From Mansonella perstans (Eukaryota; Nematoda; Chromadorea; Rhabditida; Onchocercidae), in the NCBI GenBank assembly GCA_037074765.1, contig JBAMDO010000024.1, positions 186,001-250,000 of the forward strand: DNA of 64,000 bases, in the 5' to 3' direction. A program made the translations under genes and the position numbers. This document shows positions 1-13,100 of this stretch, one piece after another (within the stretch, counting starts at the first letter, position 1; every line of letters begins with the position of its first letter). The notes under the pieces were generated by a model. The model did not search any database and had not been told where the DNA came from. It saw only the letters and a list, made by a program, of their open reading frames with translations.

Positions 1-140
1 GATATACTGTATTTGATATATTCTGAAAGGAGAAAAGAAATATTCAGATGCGCTATAGATGCGCCATATTTGATATATTTTAAAAGAATGAAAAAAAAAA
101 GTGATTCAGATGCGCCATATTTGACATATTCTGGAACAAT
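1..140 (+). repeat. Short imperfect tandem repeat at the first CIAO1 exon
   Basis: A unit of about 50 bases containing CAGATGCGC and ATTTGATATATTCTG-like stretches occurs about three times between position 1 and 140. The last unit appears to run into the exon coding the first visible WD repeat, which makes the true acceptor ambiguous (ag at 108-109 is my choice). Confidence 0.5.
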
Positions 141-3100
141 AAGCGGATCTCATAATAGAGCTATACGATATGTTGCATTTTCACCAAATGATAGATTTTT
201 GGCTTCAGCTGGTTTTGATTCCGCTATCGTTGTGCATCAACTATGCGAGTAAGTTTTATTTTAGGGTTAAAAATTCATTAAAATTTTAAATTTAAATCCT
301 TCCAAGTACTATTACGACAGGAAGTATAGCATGATTATGACAAGTTGTTGTGTAGTTTTTGTTAAATTTTTTACCCACGGAGAAAGAATCTGAATTCCAG
401 AGATGCTGTGGTGTATATATTATTATAATATATATATACAACAATCTACATTCTTTTGTTTATATATATACATTAATTTATATAATGATGTACTAGCTGA
501 TCATTCCTATTGTGCTAATGTTATTCAATTTTTTGTTTATAGTAATGATTATGAAGAAATCAATCGTTTGGAAGGACATGAAAATGAAGTAAAATGTTGT
601 GCATTTTCTCCATCTGGTGAATATTTGGCAACTTGTAGTCGCGACAAATCAGTTTGGTTTTGGCAATGTAAGTGATTTTCGATGTATAGTAAGTCAATAA
701 ATGGAAGTATTATTTTCATACTTTTTGAATTTTCTCTTTCATTGAATAAGTGAATTTGATGGAGTGAGAGTATTTTATTTCCACAACTCCAGCAGCATTT
801 CTTTTACGTTCGTTTAATATATTTAGCATCTCTTGTGGATTAGTTTTATTTTTCCCAAATTCAACCAAAGTGCCGACAGTGATCCTCACTTGGTTATGTA
901 AAAAAGAAATTGCAGATATTTTGATGTATATATGACTCCAATTCGGTTCTTATCGGATTTGTAGCTTGACTTGCCGGATTTAAAAATTTTTCTTTTCAGT
1001 AGATGAAAGCGACGATTTTGAAGTTGCATCAATTTTGCAGTCTCATACGCAAGATGTCAAATTTGTTGTATGGCATCCAATTGATGAGGTAATTTGCTAA
1101 ATTATTTTCAAAAATTTTTTCCTCTTGCTATAAAATTAATGAAAATTTTAGAAACAATACTTTAATGTCTCTTATCATGGACAAATTCTATTGGGAATGC
1201 TTTTGTTGCGCGCGAAATGTAAAATAATTTGTAGCATAAAAATAATTAAAAATATTTCGCAAGTAAAAATTTATACTTCTACCAATTTAACTTATTCCAA
1301 CACTTTTTAGAAATTTTTTTGTCATATCAGTTTCCATTATTTATTCGGTATTAGATTGTTTCCGGTAAGTTTTTTACTGTAAGAAATATAAAATTGAATA
1401 ATAGAAGTAACGTACTTCTACTCCTTCGTTGTTAATACGGTGATATTGTATGTTACAAAGAGGGAAAAATTAAGATTTATTATGTGGTAAATAATAGAGT
1501 CGAAAAGATGAAAGATATTGTAATTAATACAAATAATTCAAAGTGAAAAGTATTATTATAAAGCGAAAAAACAAAGCAGCAACACTGCTGGGACTAGATA
1601 AAGTATCACGATTAGACTATTAGGAATTATAAATAAGTAACAAGACACTGTATTATACCATATCTGTTTATATGTTAGTAGATAACAAATGATCACACGT
1701 TGGTAGATGCCCAGGTAAAGGATTACATTGTTCAAAATGGGTTTTTTGTTCGTTATCGGGGATATGGTAGCCTGAAGATTCGTAACGCATAGGGAAGCTT
1801 AAAATGTTTGCAATATGATTACATGTCACATGTTTGAGAAAATACAGTATTGAAAAATACAGTAGCATGGTACCCTGAAGACTCGTAACGCATAGGGAAG
1901 CCTAAAATGTTGCAATATGATCACGTGTTTGAGGAAATATAGTGTTGCTTTTTGGTACAGTACAAATTTATTTTGCGCAATAAGAAAATTGAAAACAAAT
2001 TAAACTAAAATAATTTTTATTTCATTGGAGAAACATAAGATGATTTGGCTTAAATCAAATAATTTGATAATACAATTATTTTGATTTTTTCCGACAAATC
2101 GTACTTTATTCGTAATGTAAAAAAAAAGTTCTCTGTTTGTTGAATAATACTGTAATAGTATGATTATAGTTATTGGTATCATGCAGCTATGATTGTTCCA
2201 TTCGATTTTATCGATTTGATGGTGAGGATTGGATAACACAAGAAAGGATTGATAATGCGCATGAATCAACTGTATGGTCAGCTGATTTCTCAGATGATGG
2301 TAATTATCTTGTAACTGTTGGAGCTGATTTCATTATCAATGTAAGTTTTAATGCAGTGGTTATTTTTATTTAATTTTAAATATTCTTACTATGTTTTGTA
2401 AGAATTTTTTTTTATATTGCTAAATTAAACTCATCTTATGGAATATTTATTAATATATCGGCTTTGTTTTAATTCTTAGGAAAAGTTCATATAATTAATT
2501 TAACCATAATCATATAATAGTTTGCTTTGATATACTGAAGATAAGTCAATAAGTCATATATCATTAATTATATATTACATAAATCAATAAGTCATCAATT
2601 ATATATCATAAATCAGTAAGTCATAAATCAATAAGTCGGCAAAAATCTCCAGAGTGGATAGCACGAATTTATCAAATGTGTAAATTAGTTTTTCTAGAAT
2701 CCATACAGCGGGATTCCTGGGCTACAAATGGGATCTTATTTGTAGACTTGGATTATCTGCATTTTTTATTTGAACTACAGGAGTAAAATATGAATAAAGT
2801 GAACGACTGAAATGGTTTCGCAATTTTATAAGAGAAAGCACTTTCATTGCATTTACAGTTAGCTGCTTTTATCGCTCAATGATAATAGTTGGCAATTTCT
2901 GGAATCTTTAGATCTGGATGAGGCAAGAAATGAATTTAGCGGCATCGAGAAGTAAATGGAGTAAGGTAACGAGTGCATGCGTGAAAACAAAATGGCCTCT
3001 GTACACAGTTTCATGGAATAAGTTACATGGTATTATTGCTGTAGGTGGAGGAGATAACATAATAAGGTTTGCCATTTCTGAAAATTTTAATTAATTTGTA

Positions 3101-3620
3101 TGCATGTTCAATTTTCCATGCTGTTTTTTTGGTTTTCACGCTTTTTCTTTTTCGGATTTCTTACGCTGTTTTCTTTTTTTGTCATTTTCAAGTTAAAAAA
3201 ATCAGCTCACTTGTTTTCTTCTTTAGCAACTATGCAAATATACCATCAGAGCATCATATCCATAAAGAACCTCTACTTGACATTCAAGAATGTTACCTTT
3301 AAACTTCAATTTCACCTGATCACATATGATCCTGTACAAAATTAATGAGTGTTTAAACTTGAATATTAAAGTAAAACTGTATCGAAAGTGAGTAATTTGC
3401 GAGTTAGCAATGCTTTACGCAGTGTTTGATTTTTTATTATTCTGCTTTCAGATTATATCGCTTAAATAATTCAACAGGCAGTCCAGTTCTGGAAGAATGT
3501 TTTGAAAGCTATAAACTTCCTTCCGAAATCAACTGCTTGAATTGGAATCCGGTTGAAAGTAGGTTACTTGCTGGTGCAACGGATGATGGTGAAATTTATG
3601 TGCTTCGAATAAGTTTATGA
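110..3620 (+). CDS. ciao1: CIAO1-like WD40 protein, cytosolic Fe-S cluster assembly (5' end outside window)
   Basis: WD40 beta-propeller of the CIAO1/Cia1 family, the targeting subunit of the cytosolic iron-sulfur assembly complex that hands Fe-S clusters to cytosolic and nuclear apoproteins. Exons read by frame and splice sites: about 110-248, 543-667, 1000-1088, 2170-2340, 2912-3066, 3452-3620 (stop TGA); phases join without a break. Family-typical stretches are seen: LEGHENEVKCCAFSPSGEY and CSRDKSVWFWQ in exon 2, SHTQDVKFVVWHP in exon 3, HESTVWSADFSDDG in exon 4, and the last blade ending DDGEIYVLRISL. About 280 residues are visible against roughly 340 usual for the family, so the first blade lies upstream. 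The acceptor of the first exon is uncertain because three near-copies of a short AT-rich unit precede it. The RdRP gene follows on the same strand. Confidence 0.88.
1764..1950 (+). repeat. Direct repeat of about 100 bp in CIAO1 intron 3
   Basis: Two adjacent copies share CGTAACGCATAGGGAAGC and the following AAAATGTT(T)GCAATATGATYAC stretch (about 1764-1866 and 1867-1950), with several substitutions and a gap. It lies within the 1.1-kb intron between exons 3 and 4. No coding content is visible. Confidence 0.65.
2540..2640 (+). repeat. AT-rich tandem repeat in CIAO1 intron 4
   Basis: Repeated units of the type ATAAGTCATAAATCA and TCAATTATATATYA follow one another. It is simple-sequence-like and intronic. 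Confidence 0.6.
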
Positions 3621-4075
3621 CATGTTGTTTGTTACTTATGTTATAGAGGATTTAAGCTTTGATCAGTTCATCTGCTCCTGTTATGAAGTAGTTTATTGTT
3701 ATTGATTTCATATTTTGTTAATTTACAGCTTCATCGTCTGTTTATTGATTATGATAAAGATTTTTATAGTTAAAGTTGTTAAATATTTTTTTTAGAAACG
3801 TGAAAAATTCGGATGGATAAATTATTTGTTTGTTGTATTCGTTAGTATTTGTTAAATTTCTTCAGAGAAATATCCAACGCTGTAGTTAAAGGCTGGAACA
3901 TTTAGAATCTTTATTTATCAAATTGAATGGTAAAGATTGAATTCAACAAATGTGTTAGTATTTCTCCAACTTAAAAAAAAAAAAAAAACTCCTAAGTAGT
4001 CAGTTGTATTTCATTATCCAGTTGCTGCTAATTTATTGATATTTTAAAAAGAGTATAGCGAAATGTTTTTTCTGA

Positions 4076-4114
4076 AATATAATTTCAGCCAAACAATCCA
4101 AGATACCATAAAGG
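4076..4114 (+). promoter_or_regulatory. Probable spliced-leader acceptor and 5' UTR of the RdRP gene
   Basis: An AATTTCAG site ends at 4088, 26 bases before the first ATG of the RdRP frame (4115). No upstream coding exon is needed for that frame. In nematodes this arrangement marks trans-splicing. The preceding CIAO1 stop is only 468 bases upstream on the same strand. Confidence 0.5.
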
Positions 4115-7100
4115 ATGGTGTACCAAATGAACGAAATAAAAGCATGGGCAGAGCCACTAAAAATAATCGTTGTCCTGTTGTCACCAAATGTTGAACAGAT
4201 TGAACAACTGAAACGCATTATACGTGTAAGCTGTTTGAAAATTTTGTAACGGGATTTGAACTGTCCAATTCATATAATTTAAATTATCCATCTAATTAGT
4301 CGGCGTTAGTTATTATCTAATCATTAATTGTACATCGTAGTGCAATTTGGCAATTTGAATTATGCCAGTGAGCAATGCTTTTTTGGGTAAATTCATTTAT
4401 TATTTTATTGCCTAGTAATAATACTAACTGTCCTGTTATGATTTGGATAAATATTTCTTCCACTATACAATTTGATTTTCGATAAGAAAGAAATGATTTC
4501 ACCAATAATAGGAGGGGAAGATTTTGGCGATGAATAATTGCTGCATGCAAAGTTCATCAATGTTATTGTTATGTTATTTGCTTAGTAATGCTCAGTAATG
4601 CTTATTAAAGAAAGAAAAAAATTATTTAAAGTCTGAAATCACTATTTTTTTTCAGAAAATTGGATCATTTGATGAAAAAACTGTACGAGTTGGTTGTGAT
4701 ATTGCTGAATATCGTACTGAAATATATTATGAAAATCCATGGATTGAGCTTCATGTTGATGTAAGCATTTCATTTTTTTATTTTGCTAAAGATTATATAT
4801 ATATTTATATAAATTATTTGAAGGCGCTTTTTAGCATTTAAAATATTAATGATGATATTTTTAGTACTGGAATTTGGATATACACGTTTATGAATTGAAT
4901 AATTATAAGTTTTTATTAGCAAATTTTGAAATTTGTACTTCTTTATCATGTGTATGACTTTTGTTTTACTAAATACGAACACTTATAAAGCTATATTTAA
5001 TTGTTAAACTTCATTAGTAATTTAGTTTTAATATTATTTTTATTTTTGTTTCTTGTGTTTTTTTTTTGGATATATATATTCAAAATCTTAATTATTGCTT
5101 GTATCTTAACTATTACCTTAATGTTATTATCTTAATTTAATTGTCTTAATTAGGTAATGTCCTCTTCCTGGAAGCGAACATTTATCAAAATGGCATCAAT
5201 GTTTCTTGCTTTAACTGGTGAATTTTCTGGCGAGCATACACCTATACTTCAGATAACGGAGCGTGGTTTTTTCATGGATAATTGCTTGTTAGCTTTTCCA
5301 ATCGTTTTAATTCAAATCATAAAAAAAAGTTGCAGGGAACAAAGTGATAGAGAGAGATAGATTTAAGGCTAGTAAGAAGTTTCACAGATTTGTGCCTATA
5401 GAAGAAATTTTCGATATTATTTCGCAAAATATCCAAATGTTTTGATGGAATTTAACTGTTTCAATTTTTGCATCCTAACCATAACCTAAGAGGTAGATAA
5501 TTCTATAGGCCCATTGTAATTGAATGACTAAAAAAGCATGGATAAATCAAATAATCTTTATTGGATTTAAATCAATGTTAATATATTATCCTTGCAAATT
5601 ATTATCCGGAAAAAAATTGTGCTATCTGCTGATTGGCTTTGCTTATCCCTCATTTACATTATAGACATTCAATGGTTCTATAATTTTAGTATAATGGAAA
5701 TTCATTCGTTTAGCTTTAGCTAATCCATTCAGTATTCATATCTTTGAGAATATCTCATTGGTGCATCATTAACTATCTCTCTTTGAGATTATCAGTCCCA
5801 AAAATTTATTCTCAAAATTGTTAGTTTTATAGTTGTGCCAATTTCTCTTTGTTAATTGTATAAAGTCATAAAATATCCTCCAGATGAGATTTATTTTTGT
5901 TCTAGACCAGCTGAACCACAAGTTGCTCTACATTCCATTTATCATGGAAGTTTACTCGATCCTGGAACATTTTTCTCACATTACATTCGAGAAATACCGG
6001 ATCGGATGAAAGAAGACAGATGCATCGATGTATTGGCTAACTTAACGTTTCATAATGTATGTACTCCAATGTATGTCGATTTTGAACATGATCGAAATAT
6101 GTTCGTTGTACGATTTGCTGTTTTAGATGGTTTGTATTTTTCTGTATTTTAAATGTTGAAATCAAATTCAAATGCTGCTGCGATTGAAACTTAGTTAATT
6201 AGTTTGATCAAAGAATAGAAGATAATTAATGGTTCCTACTTTTCCGTTCCAATTATTGAAATGGTTAGCTGAGTTTGGATCAAATGAGAAGTGGAGGGAC
6301 TATATATTTTTTAATATCTTTATATTTTCTGGTCGATGAAAAAAGGTTCGTGGCAATATTTTCCTTCGAATTTAAAGAAAATTTAAAGAAACTTTATTTT
6401 CTGCTCAAATTAAAATAGCTATTTGTTACAAGCATATGCTACACGACAGTCTGTGCGAAATCTGAGCAATGATTGAAATTTCTAAATCCGTTAAAATTTA
6501 AAACATTTTAAATGCTACGTCTATTAGTTAACTAATTAACCATCTGTTATGTTGCAGTTTTAATTAGCACAATGATTAGCACGATTTTTTGCAATCCATT
6601 ACTGTATAATACATTTTTTTTTGACTTATTTTGAGTCCTTTAAAGTGTAATTGTCTTCGATGAGATACTTGGTTTAGCTTCATAAATAAAACTGCAGTTG
6701 TAACTTAAATGAGAACAATTCAGTTCTTATGCTTGAATCTGCAGATGGGTACAGTAATTCTTCTTTTGCATCATTTTTTTTATCGATAGTTATTGATAAC
6801 ATTTTTTTGAAGAAATGGTATTTCAGGATATAAACCCCGAGATATAAGCCATATAAACAATAAAAATATTATAGAAGGCTCAATGTTTGCTCTAAAAGTG
6901 AGTTATTCGTGAGTGAAACTTTCTAATCATTTCGTTTTCTTTTTTTTTTTTTTTTTTTCTCACAACCTATTGAAATGGTTTTTAAAAAAATCATATATTT
7001 CATTTTAAATTTAAGTTCAGTTTTTTCTTTTTTTGGTTTGTCGTAGGTTGCAGTACCAGTGTAAATACTAAATGATTAAGTTGCACTCCATTCTGATGGA

Positions 7101-10100
7101 ATTTTTGTTTATTGGATTAACTTTTAAATTAGATTTACAAATTAGATTTATTAACGATTGATAGGCCTAACGATAACACAAAAACAATCATACTGAACTT
7201 TATTTATTTCAGAGTCATCTTCAATAATTTCAAGTTGTAATTTCGCATGAGAAAATGATACGATTAATACGGATAATGATGAATAAAGAATTGTAATTAA
7301 TTTTTGCAGAAATCATTTTTTAAAAATCTGTAAGTATTTTCAGGTGCACTATGATTCTTTACGTCGTATTCTAGTCGATACAAAATTTTCTGTTGGTAGA
7401 AATCAAGGAACTTGCTTAACACGGATTTATTTCCATTTAAATTATCCTCCTGAAATTCGTCGATTTCGTCAGAAAGTGTCACGAGGAGAACCAAGAGTGG
7501 AAATAATAAATGATCGATACAGGTTAGTCATCATGAATTTTGCTAAATTTGAAAATCTGGAAAAATAGCAATCGAAATTTCTGGTTATAATTAATTTTTT
7601 TAATTAATGTAGCACCGGAGCGTATGTGTGGCCTTAGTCATAATTAAAGCAATATTGCTTTTAATCTCTCGGTGCAAGTTAAATTTCAGAATGACAAAGG
7701 ATTTGTTTTGCAGATATTATCCAGCAACAGATGATCACAAAGATATCAATTTAGCAATTACAGCAATTAATGATAGTCCAATCTTTTGTTTACAGTTCAC
7801 AGAATCAATGAATGTAAGGATGATTTTGATTTTTTCTTTTTGGTTCCTTTATTTTTATGCCTTTAGAAATGACAATGTATAGGCCGGTCGACAATGACAA
7901 GTCGGTCGCAGATGCAGATTTATTGAAAATTTCTATCTTTGAATCCCATAGAATTTCAATTTTATCATTGGGACAATTTTTTTTTGTTTCACCTTTTAGG
8001 ATGATCTGTTGTACAGGTTAATAAGCAGATTGCATGTCCGTGTCAAGCTTCCGATTGAGTTCGCCAATGTACGGCTTCTATATTTTCCTGTGGACAGGTA
8101 AGCAATACTCGATTTCCTTTCAAATGAATAGACAAGTTACTTGCGGTGTTCTTCATCATTTGATCAGAAATCAAGCTTAATTAATTATCGAAGTTTATAA
8201 AAGTTCTTTTATGAAATATAACTGGCGTGTGATATTAAAATGTAAATTAAGATTTAATAACTATTAAGAACTAGCTTTCCATTTTCAAGTTTCAAAATCA
8301 CATATTACTTCCACTTAGTATGTACTTATTTATTTAAATTTGTCTTATTAAATTCGAGTATAAAGTATATAAAGTGGGTAATTGAGTATTTTGCAAATCA
8401 CTTAGATAATTTTAGTTATGTGCCATTGCCAGTTCGAATGATTGGTTGTGACTATCGGAAATTATCTAGTGCAGAGGCAATGCAACAAAACAATCATTCT
8501 TATCAGCCTTTGGAACCAAAAGTTGATAAAATTTGGTCCATGAAACTACGATCACTTTCGTTTAGTTTGGAATATTTGATTGCAGCATTATTATCACGTG
8601 GTGCTGTTGTAAAAGATCAATTGCTGGTACGTGCGATTAATTTTCACATTTGATTTACCGCATGAAATTTGCATTTTTTTGCAAAATTTCCCCTAATTTT
8701 AATTCACAATTCATTTTTGTGATTATTTGATCTAGCTGGATCGTTTTTCAATTAATTAGCTGTCATTTAATTAATTTCATTCACTTAGCTCATTCACTCC
8801 CATTGATCTATTTTGGACCCTTTTTTTAAATAAAATTTGATTATTTTTATAGATCATTTTGAAAGCAATCAGAATTATGGATAGAAAGATGCGCAATAGA
8901 GCAGTGAATGAGCTGAGTGAATAGAAGCAACTAATGAGCTAATTGATTTTGACAAACGATTTAGAGTACAGAACAGTTAATTGTTCTTAATATACTACAT
9001 AAGTTGCGTTATCTATATTGTAGCAATCAACCAAGTAAGTTGGACTTCGATTTCAATTCTTTTTTTTTATGTACAACAATTGAGTCAAGAGATCAATTTT
9101 TGATGCATGTGGTAAAGAATTATGAACAAGACGAAGCAGTAAGTTTTCTTTTTACCTTAATTTCATCTGCTTTAATCCATTTTTATTTTTACAGCAAGAA
9201 AAAAAAATTTTGAAACTTGGCTTTAATTTTACGGATGATTAAAAAAGTACATGAACTTTTCAAACACTTAAAAATTTACCAAAACAAAGTTTTATCTTTT
9301 TGCTTTTTTTTTCCTGTATTTACTTTTGTTATTCCGGTGGTGTTAATTTGTTTTGTTGAAATTAATTTTTTTTATGATGAACAGTGATTTCTTGAATTTT
9401 GTTTGCAAAATGTTATGAATTTATTGAGAAGTCAGGCAGACAGACAGAGTTATTTCAATTTTTAACAAATTTATCTTTTTTAAGATAACATTAGAAGTAT
9501 TGGAGCGTTTGATCAATATGGTCGATGAAATGAAAAATATGCCACCATTGTTAACGGCATTTGATCGTATACATAACAGTATTTTTGCAAAAAAAGACTT
9601 ACTTAATGTAATCTATGAAGGACATGCTGTGGAAGGATTTCAACGTGTTCGAAAGGTTTTTTGAAATTTTACTTAGCCTTTCGATGCTATTTTGAAAGCG
9701 TCAAAATGAATTGATAGGTTTTTGCAAACAATGCTATTTTTGCAAACGCTATATTTGAGAATAAATTTATTTTCGGGAATATCTAAATCTGATGTATTAT
9801 TGTCAATTGAGCATTATTTTGTCAACCAATGGCCAATATATTGTCAACCAATATATTGTCAATTTTGTCAACCAATATATTGTCAACCAATGGCAATCAA
9901 TCAGTCAATTATCAGGCGGTAATAACACCAACTCGAATGCTTCTTGTGGTTCCGGAAATGATAATGGGAAATCGTGTATTGCGTGAATTTGATGAAAGTG
10001 GTGATGGTGCGTTGCGAATACAATTTCGTGATGACGACGGCACACGCCTGAGGCGTAATAAAGCCGGACCACATATCATTGAAACAACAGTTCATAATTG

Positions 10101-13100
10101 TCTACTGCATGGAATTTATATATCAAGTAGGTGGTATTTTCATGATATTATATGTTATAAATTAAAACAGAAACATTTTCAAGCCGTGACTTACGAACTC
10201 ATATTGTCTATTATACTTTCTTCGACTATGAACATACATTGATCCAAATATTGATAACTTTGTGTACAAATGATAAGTTATCAGCGATTACCGCGATGAC
10301 TACTGCGATATGTTTGATCTGTGTAATGCATTGGCCGAATTGGTCAGTTACTGCAAACATTTTCTGATATAAAATCATTAGCCAAGAATATCCAAAAATA
10401 AAAAAAAAAAATAAAAAATCTCTGTAATAATATATCAAACATTAGCTATTAGTGATATTTTTACATCAATCGTTTCGTAGTATAACTTTTTAGATCTTTA
10501 GATCACTTTTTACAATTACATTCTACAGTTTCCATTGTTCCATTTGTTATATCAGAATTGAATGCCTTGTTCAGGCAGATCTGATTATATGTCTTTATTG
10601 TTCATTATTAAAAATTATTCATTAATTTTGCAAAAGTGTTAATATTTTCCTCTACAAATTTTGGCTTTGCTAGATTATTATCAGTCGTCTTAATTTTAAA
10701 GTATCTGTTATAAAAACAAATTTGATTAATTAGTGAGAAATAATTAGATAGTCAGTTGTCATTATCATGCATTTATCCTATCAGTAAATCATATTTGCAT
10801 GCTTTTGTTGTCTTTAATTGCAGTATAGTATTATATTCTTCAATGCTTTATATAGTTTTAATGTTTATTTTAGTCCAAAATATTGTATGAAGTAAGTTGA
10901 ATTTCTGCCTTACTTTTTTTTAGATTGTCATTTTCTTTACTTGGGTTCCTCAAATTCACAAATGCGTGACAATGGCTGCTACTTTTTTAATGATGATGAT
11001 AATGGTAGAGTGGAAAAGATTCGTGAAAAACTTGGCAAATTTGATAGTACAAATATTCCAAAATTAATGTGTCGTTTGGGCCAATGTTTTACTCAATCAA
11101 AGGTTCAATTGTTTTGTAAAATTTTATGTATTGTTATTATAAACTGATTAATGTTAGATTAGCTTTTACTGGTTCTAATTGTTTTTCTTTTGCTTCTTCA
11201 TATTTTGCAATTGTATTTTGTTGTCCTGTTTCTAAAAATTTCAAGTGACTGTTATAGGGCAGTTATTTTTTACAGTAAGAATTTTTCACAGTAAGATTGT
11301 TTTTACAGTAAGAATATTAAGCTGTATTTGATGCTCATTTTTCAATTTTTTCTTTCATTTTAGGAAAGTGGTATTATTTTGGGACGTAAAAAATATAATA
11401 AAACATACGATGTGATAGGTGGGAAAGATTCTTGTGGTGAACCGTTTATTTTCTCAGATGGTGTTGGAAAATTATCAGAAGATTTTGCTGAAAAACTTGC
11501 TCAAGATTTCGGTTTAGGCAGTTGTGTTCCAAGTTGTTTTCAAGTAAGACTAATTTTCTGTGAATGGAAATAGATTGAAACGGATTGTTTATTAACTTTT
11601 TGTCAAGTGAGTTATACATTTAAGTAGTTGGATGTACTTTTTTATCCATTAAAAGCTTTTATAATTATTTTTGGGAAAAAATTGCTGAAATTATCAAAAT
11701 TATCAATTTACATTTTCTTGGGATTGGGCTATTTCAAGCTAATTATCACTATCATTTGAAAGCAATTCCAAAAATACGATTTATTAAATTATCCATTTGA
11801 AGATTTGTTACTAGTGGAAAAAAAATTTGGATAGTTTATAGTAAAGAAAGTAAAGTTGAGTTTGTTAAAATTCAGTTTTTTGCGAGTTTTTTTTTTTAAT
11901 TGATTTAAATTATTTGCTGACCCATAAATGAAATATTACATGATTTCGGTTAAAGTTCAGGTATCGGGGCTTTAAAGGTGTACTTTCTGTTGATCCAGCA
12001 TTACGGCAACGTCGCTTATGGGCTAAACATAATGATGTTAAGGATGGACATGGAAGAACTGACAAAGTGAATGATTTAGATTTACTGTTTAGACCATCTC
12101 AGGTAATAACCTATTCAATATTTCATTTTGCTATCATATAATCGATGAATCTTTGAAATAAAAAACTGAGAAGGACAGGAGCCTGTTAAAACTATTAAAT
12201 TGACTATTAATTGACTATTAAATTGAAGAACCTATTAAATTGATAGTCGTTCCTATTTTTAAATTACGGAACAAATTCTCTATCCAGTTATATGAAATAC
12301 AAAATGTCCTTGTTTTCTGAAGACTATCAGATTTCAGAATTCTCTTTTTTCTTTAATTTCATTTTTTATTTGCTTTATATGGTTGATGGTTAATGAAAAT
12401 GTTTCTTTGTAGGATAAATTTACTGCACCAAGAAGAGATGCGATCGAAATTGTGAAGTATTCCAGTCCAACATCAGTTTGCTTCAATAGACCATTTATCA
12501 ATATTCTCGACCAGGTTATTAATTTCTTCATTTTTAACTTTCCCTGAAACGTCCGTAAATTGCGATCAGTTTAAAATATATAAATGATTTGCATCTAATG
12601 ATCATTCGTTCGGTCACTCAATTAATTGTAATTCGATTAAATTTGTGAATTATAATTTGAAGTTTTTAATTTTTATGCATTCACTGTTCATGGGTTTTTT
12701 TTTTCTTTTTTTTTTTTTTAATTACAGGTTAGTGATATGCAAGGATTTGATGTACATAGTCGTATAGTTCATCGCATACATGGTTTACTTGATCGCCAGC
12801 TCTTACAACTCTCTGAATCGCTAATGAGTGAAAATAAGTAATTATGCTATAAATTGATTGATCGGTTTTTCTGTTTTGCAAAATTCGAATTTTTACTTTT
12901 CAGCTATTAAAAATTTGAATTTCTAGGATCTAGAAGGAGATTTTTTTAATTTCTTGTAGATGTCGTGAAAGATTAGCAGAGTTTCCAAGACGGATTAATG
13001 TGAAATATTTGTCATTAGCGCGAGGTTTCACGCTTACACAAGAACCCTTTTTTCATGGCCTATTAATTACAAGTGTTCGATTCACACTACGTAAATTTTA

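Noticed and set aside
5266..5360. Extension of RdRP exon 3 to 5360
   Set aside because: The donor at 5266 joins in phase to the exon at 5884 and continues the protein; the extension is low-complexity intron sequence.
9722..9915. Open frame before RdRP exon 12 that could extend the exon
   Set aside because: It consists of ATTGTCAACCAAT repeats; homology and a good acceptor both begin at 9916.
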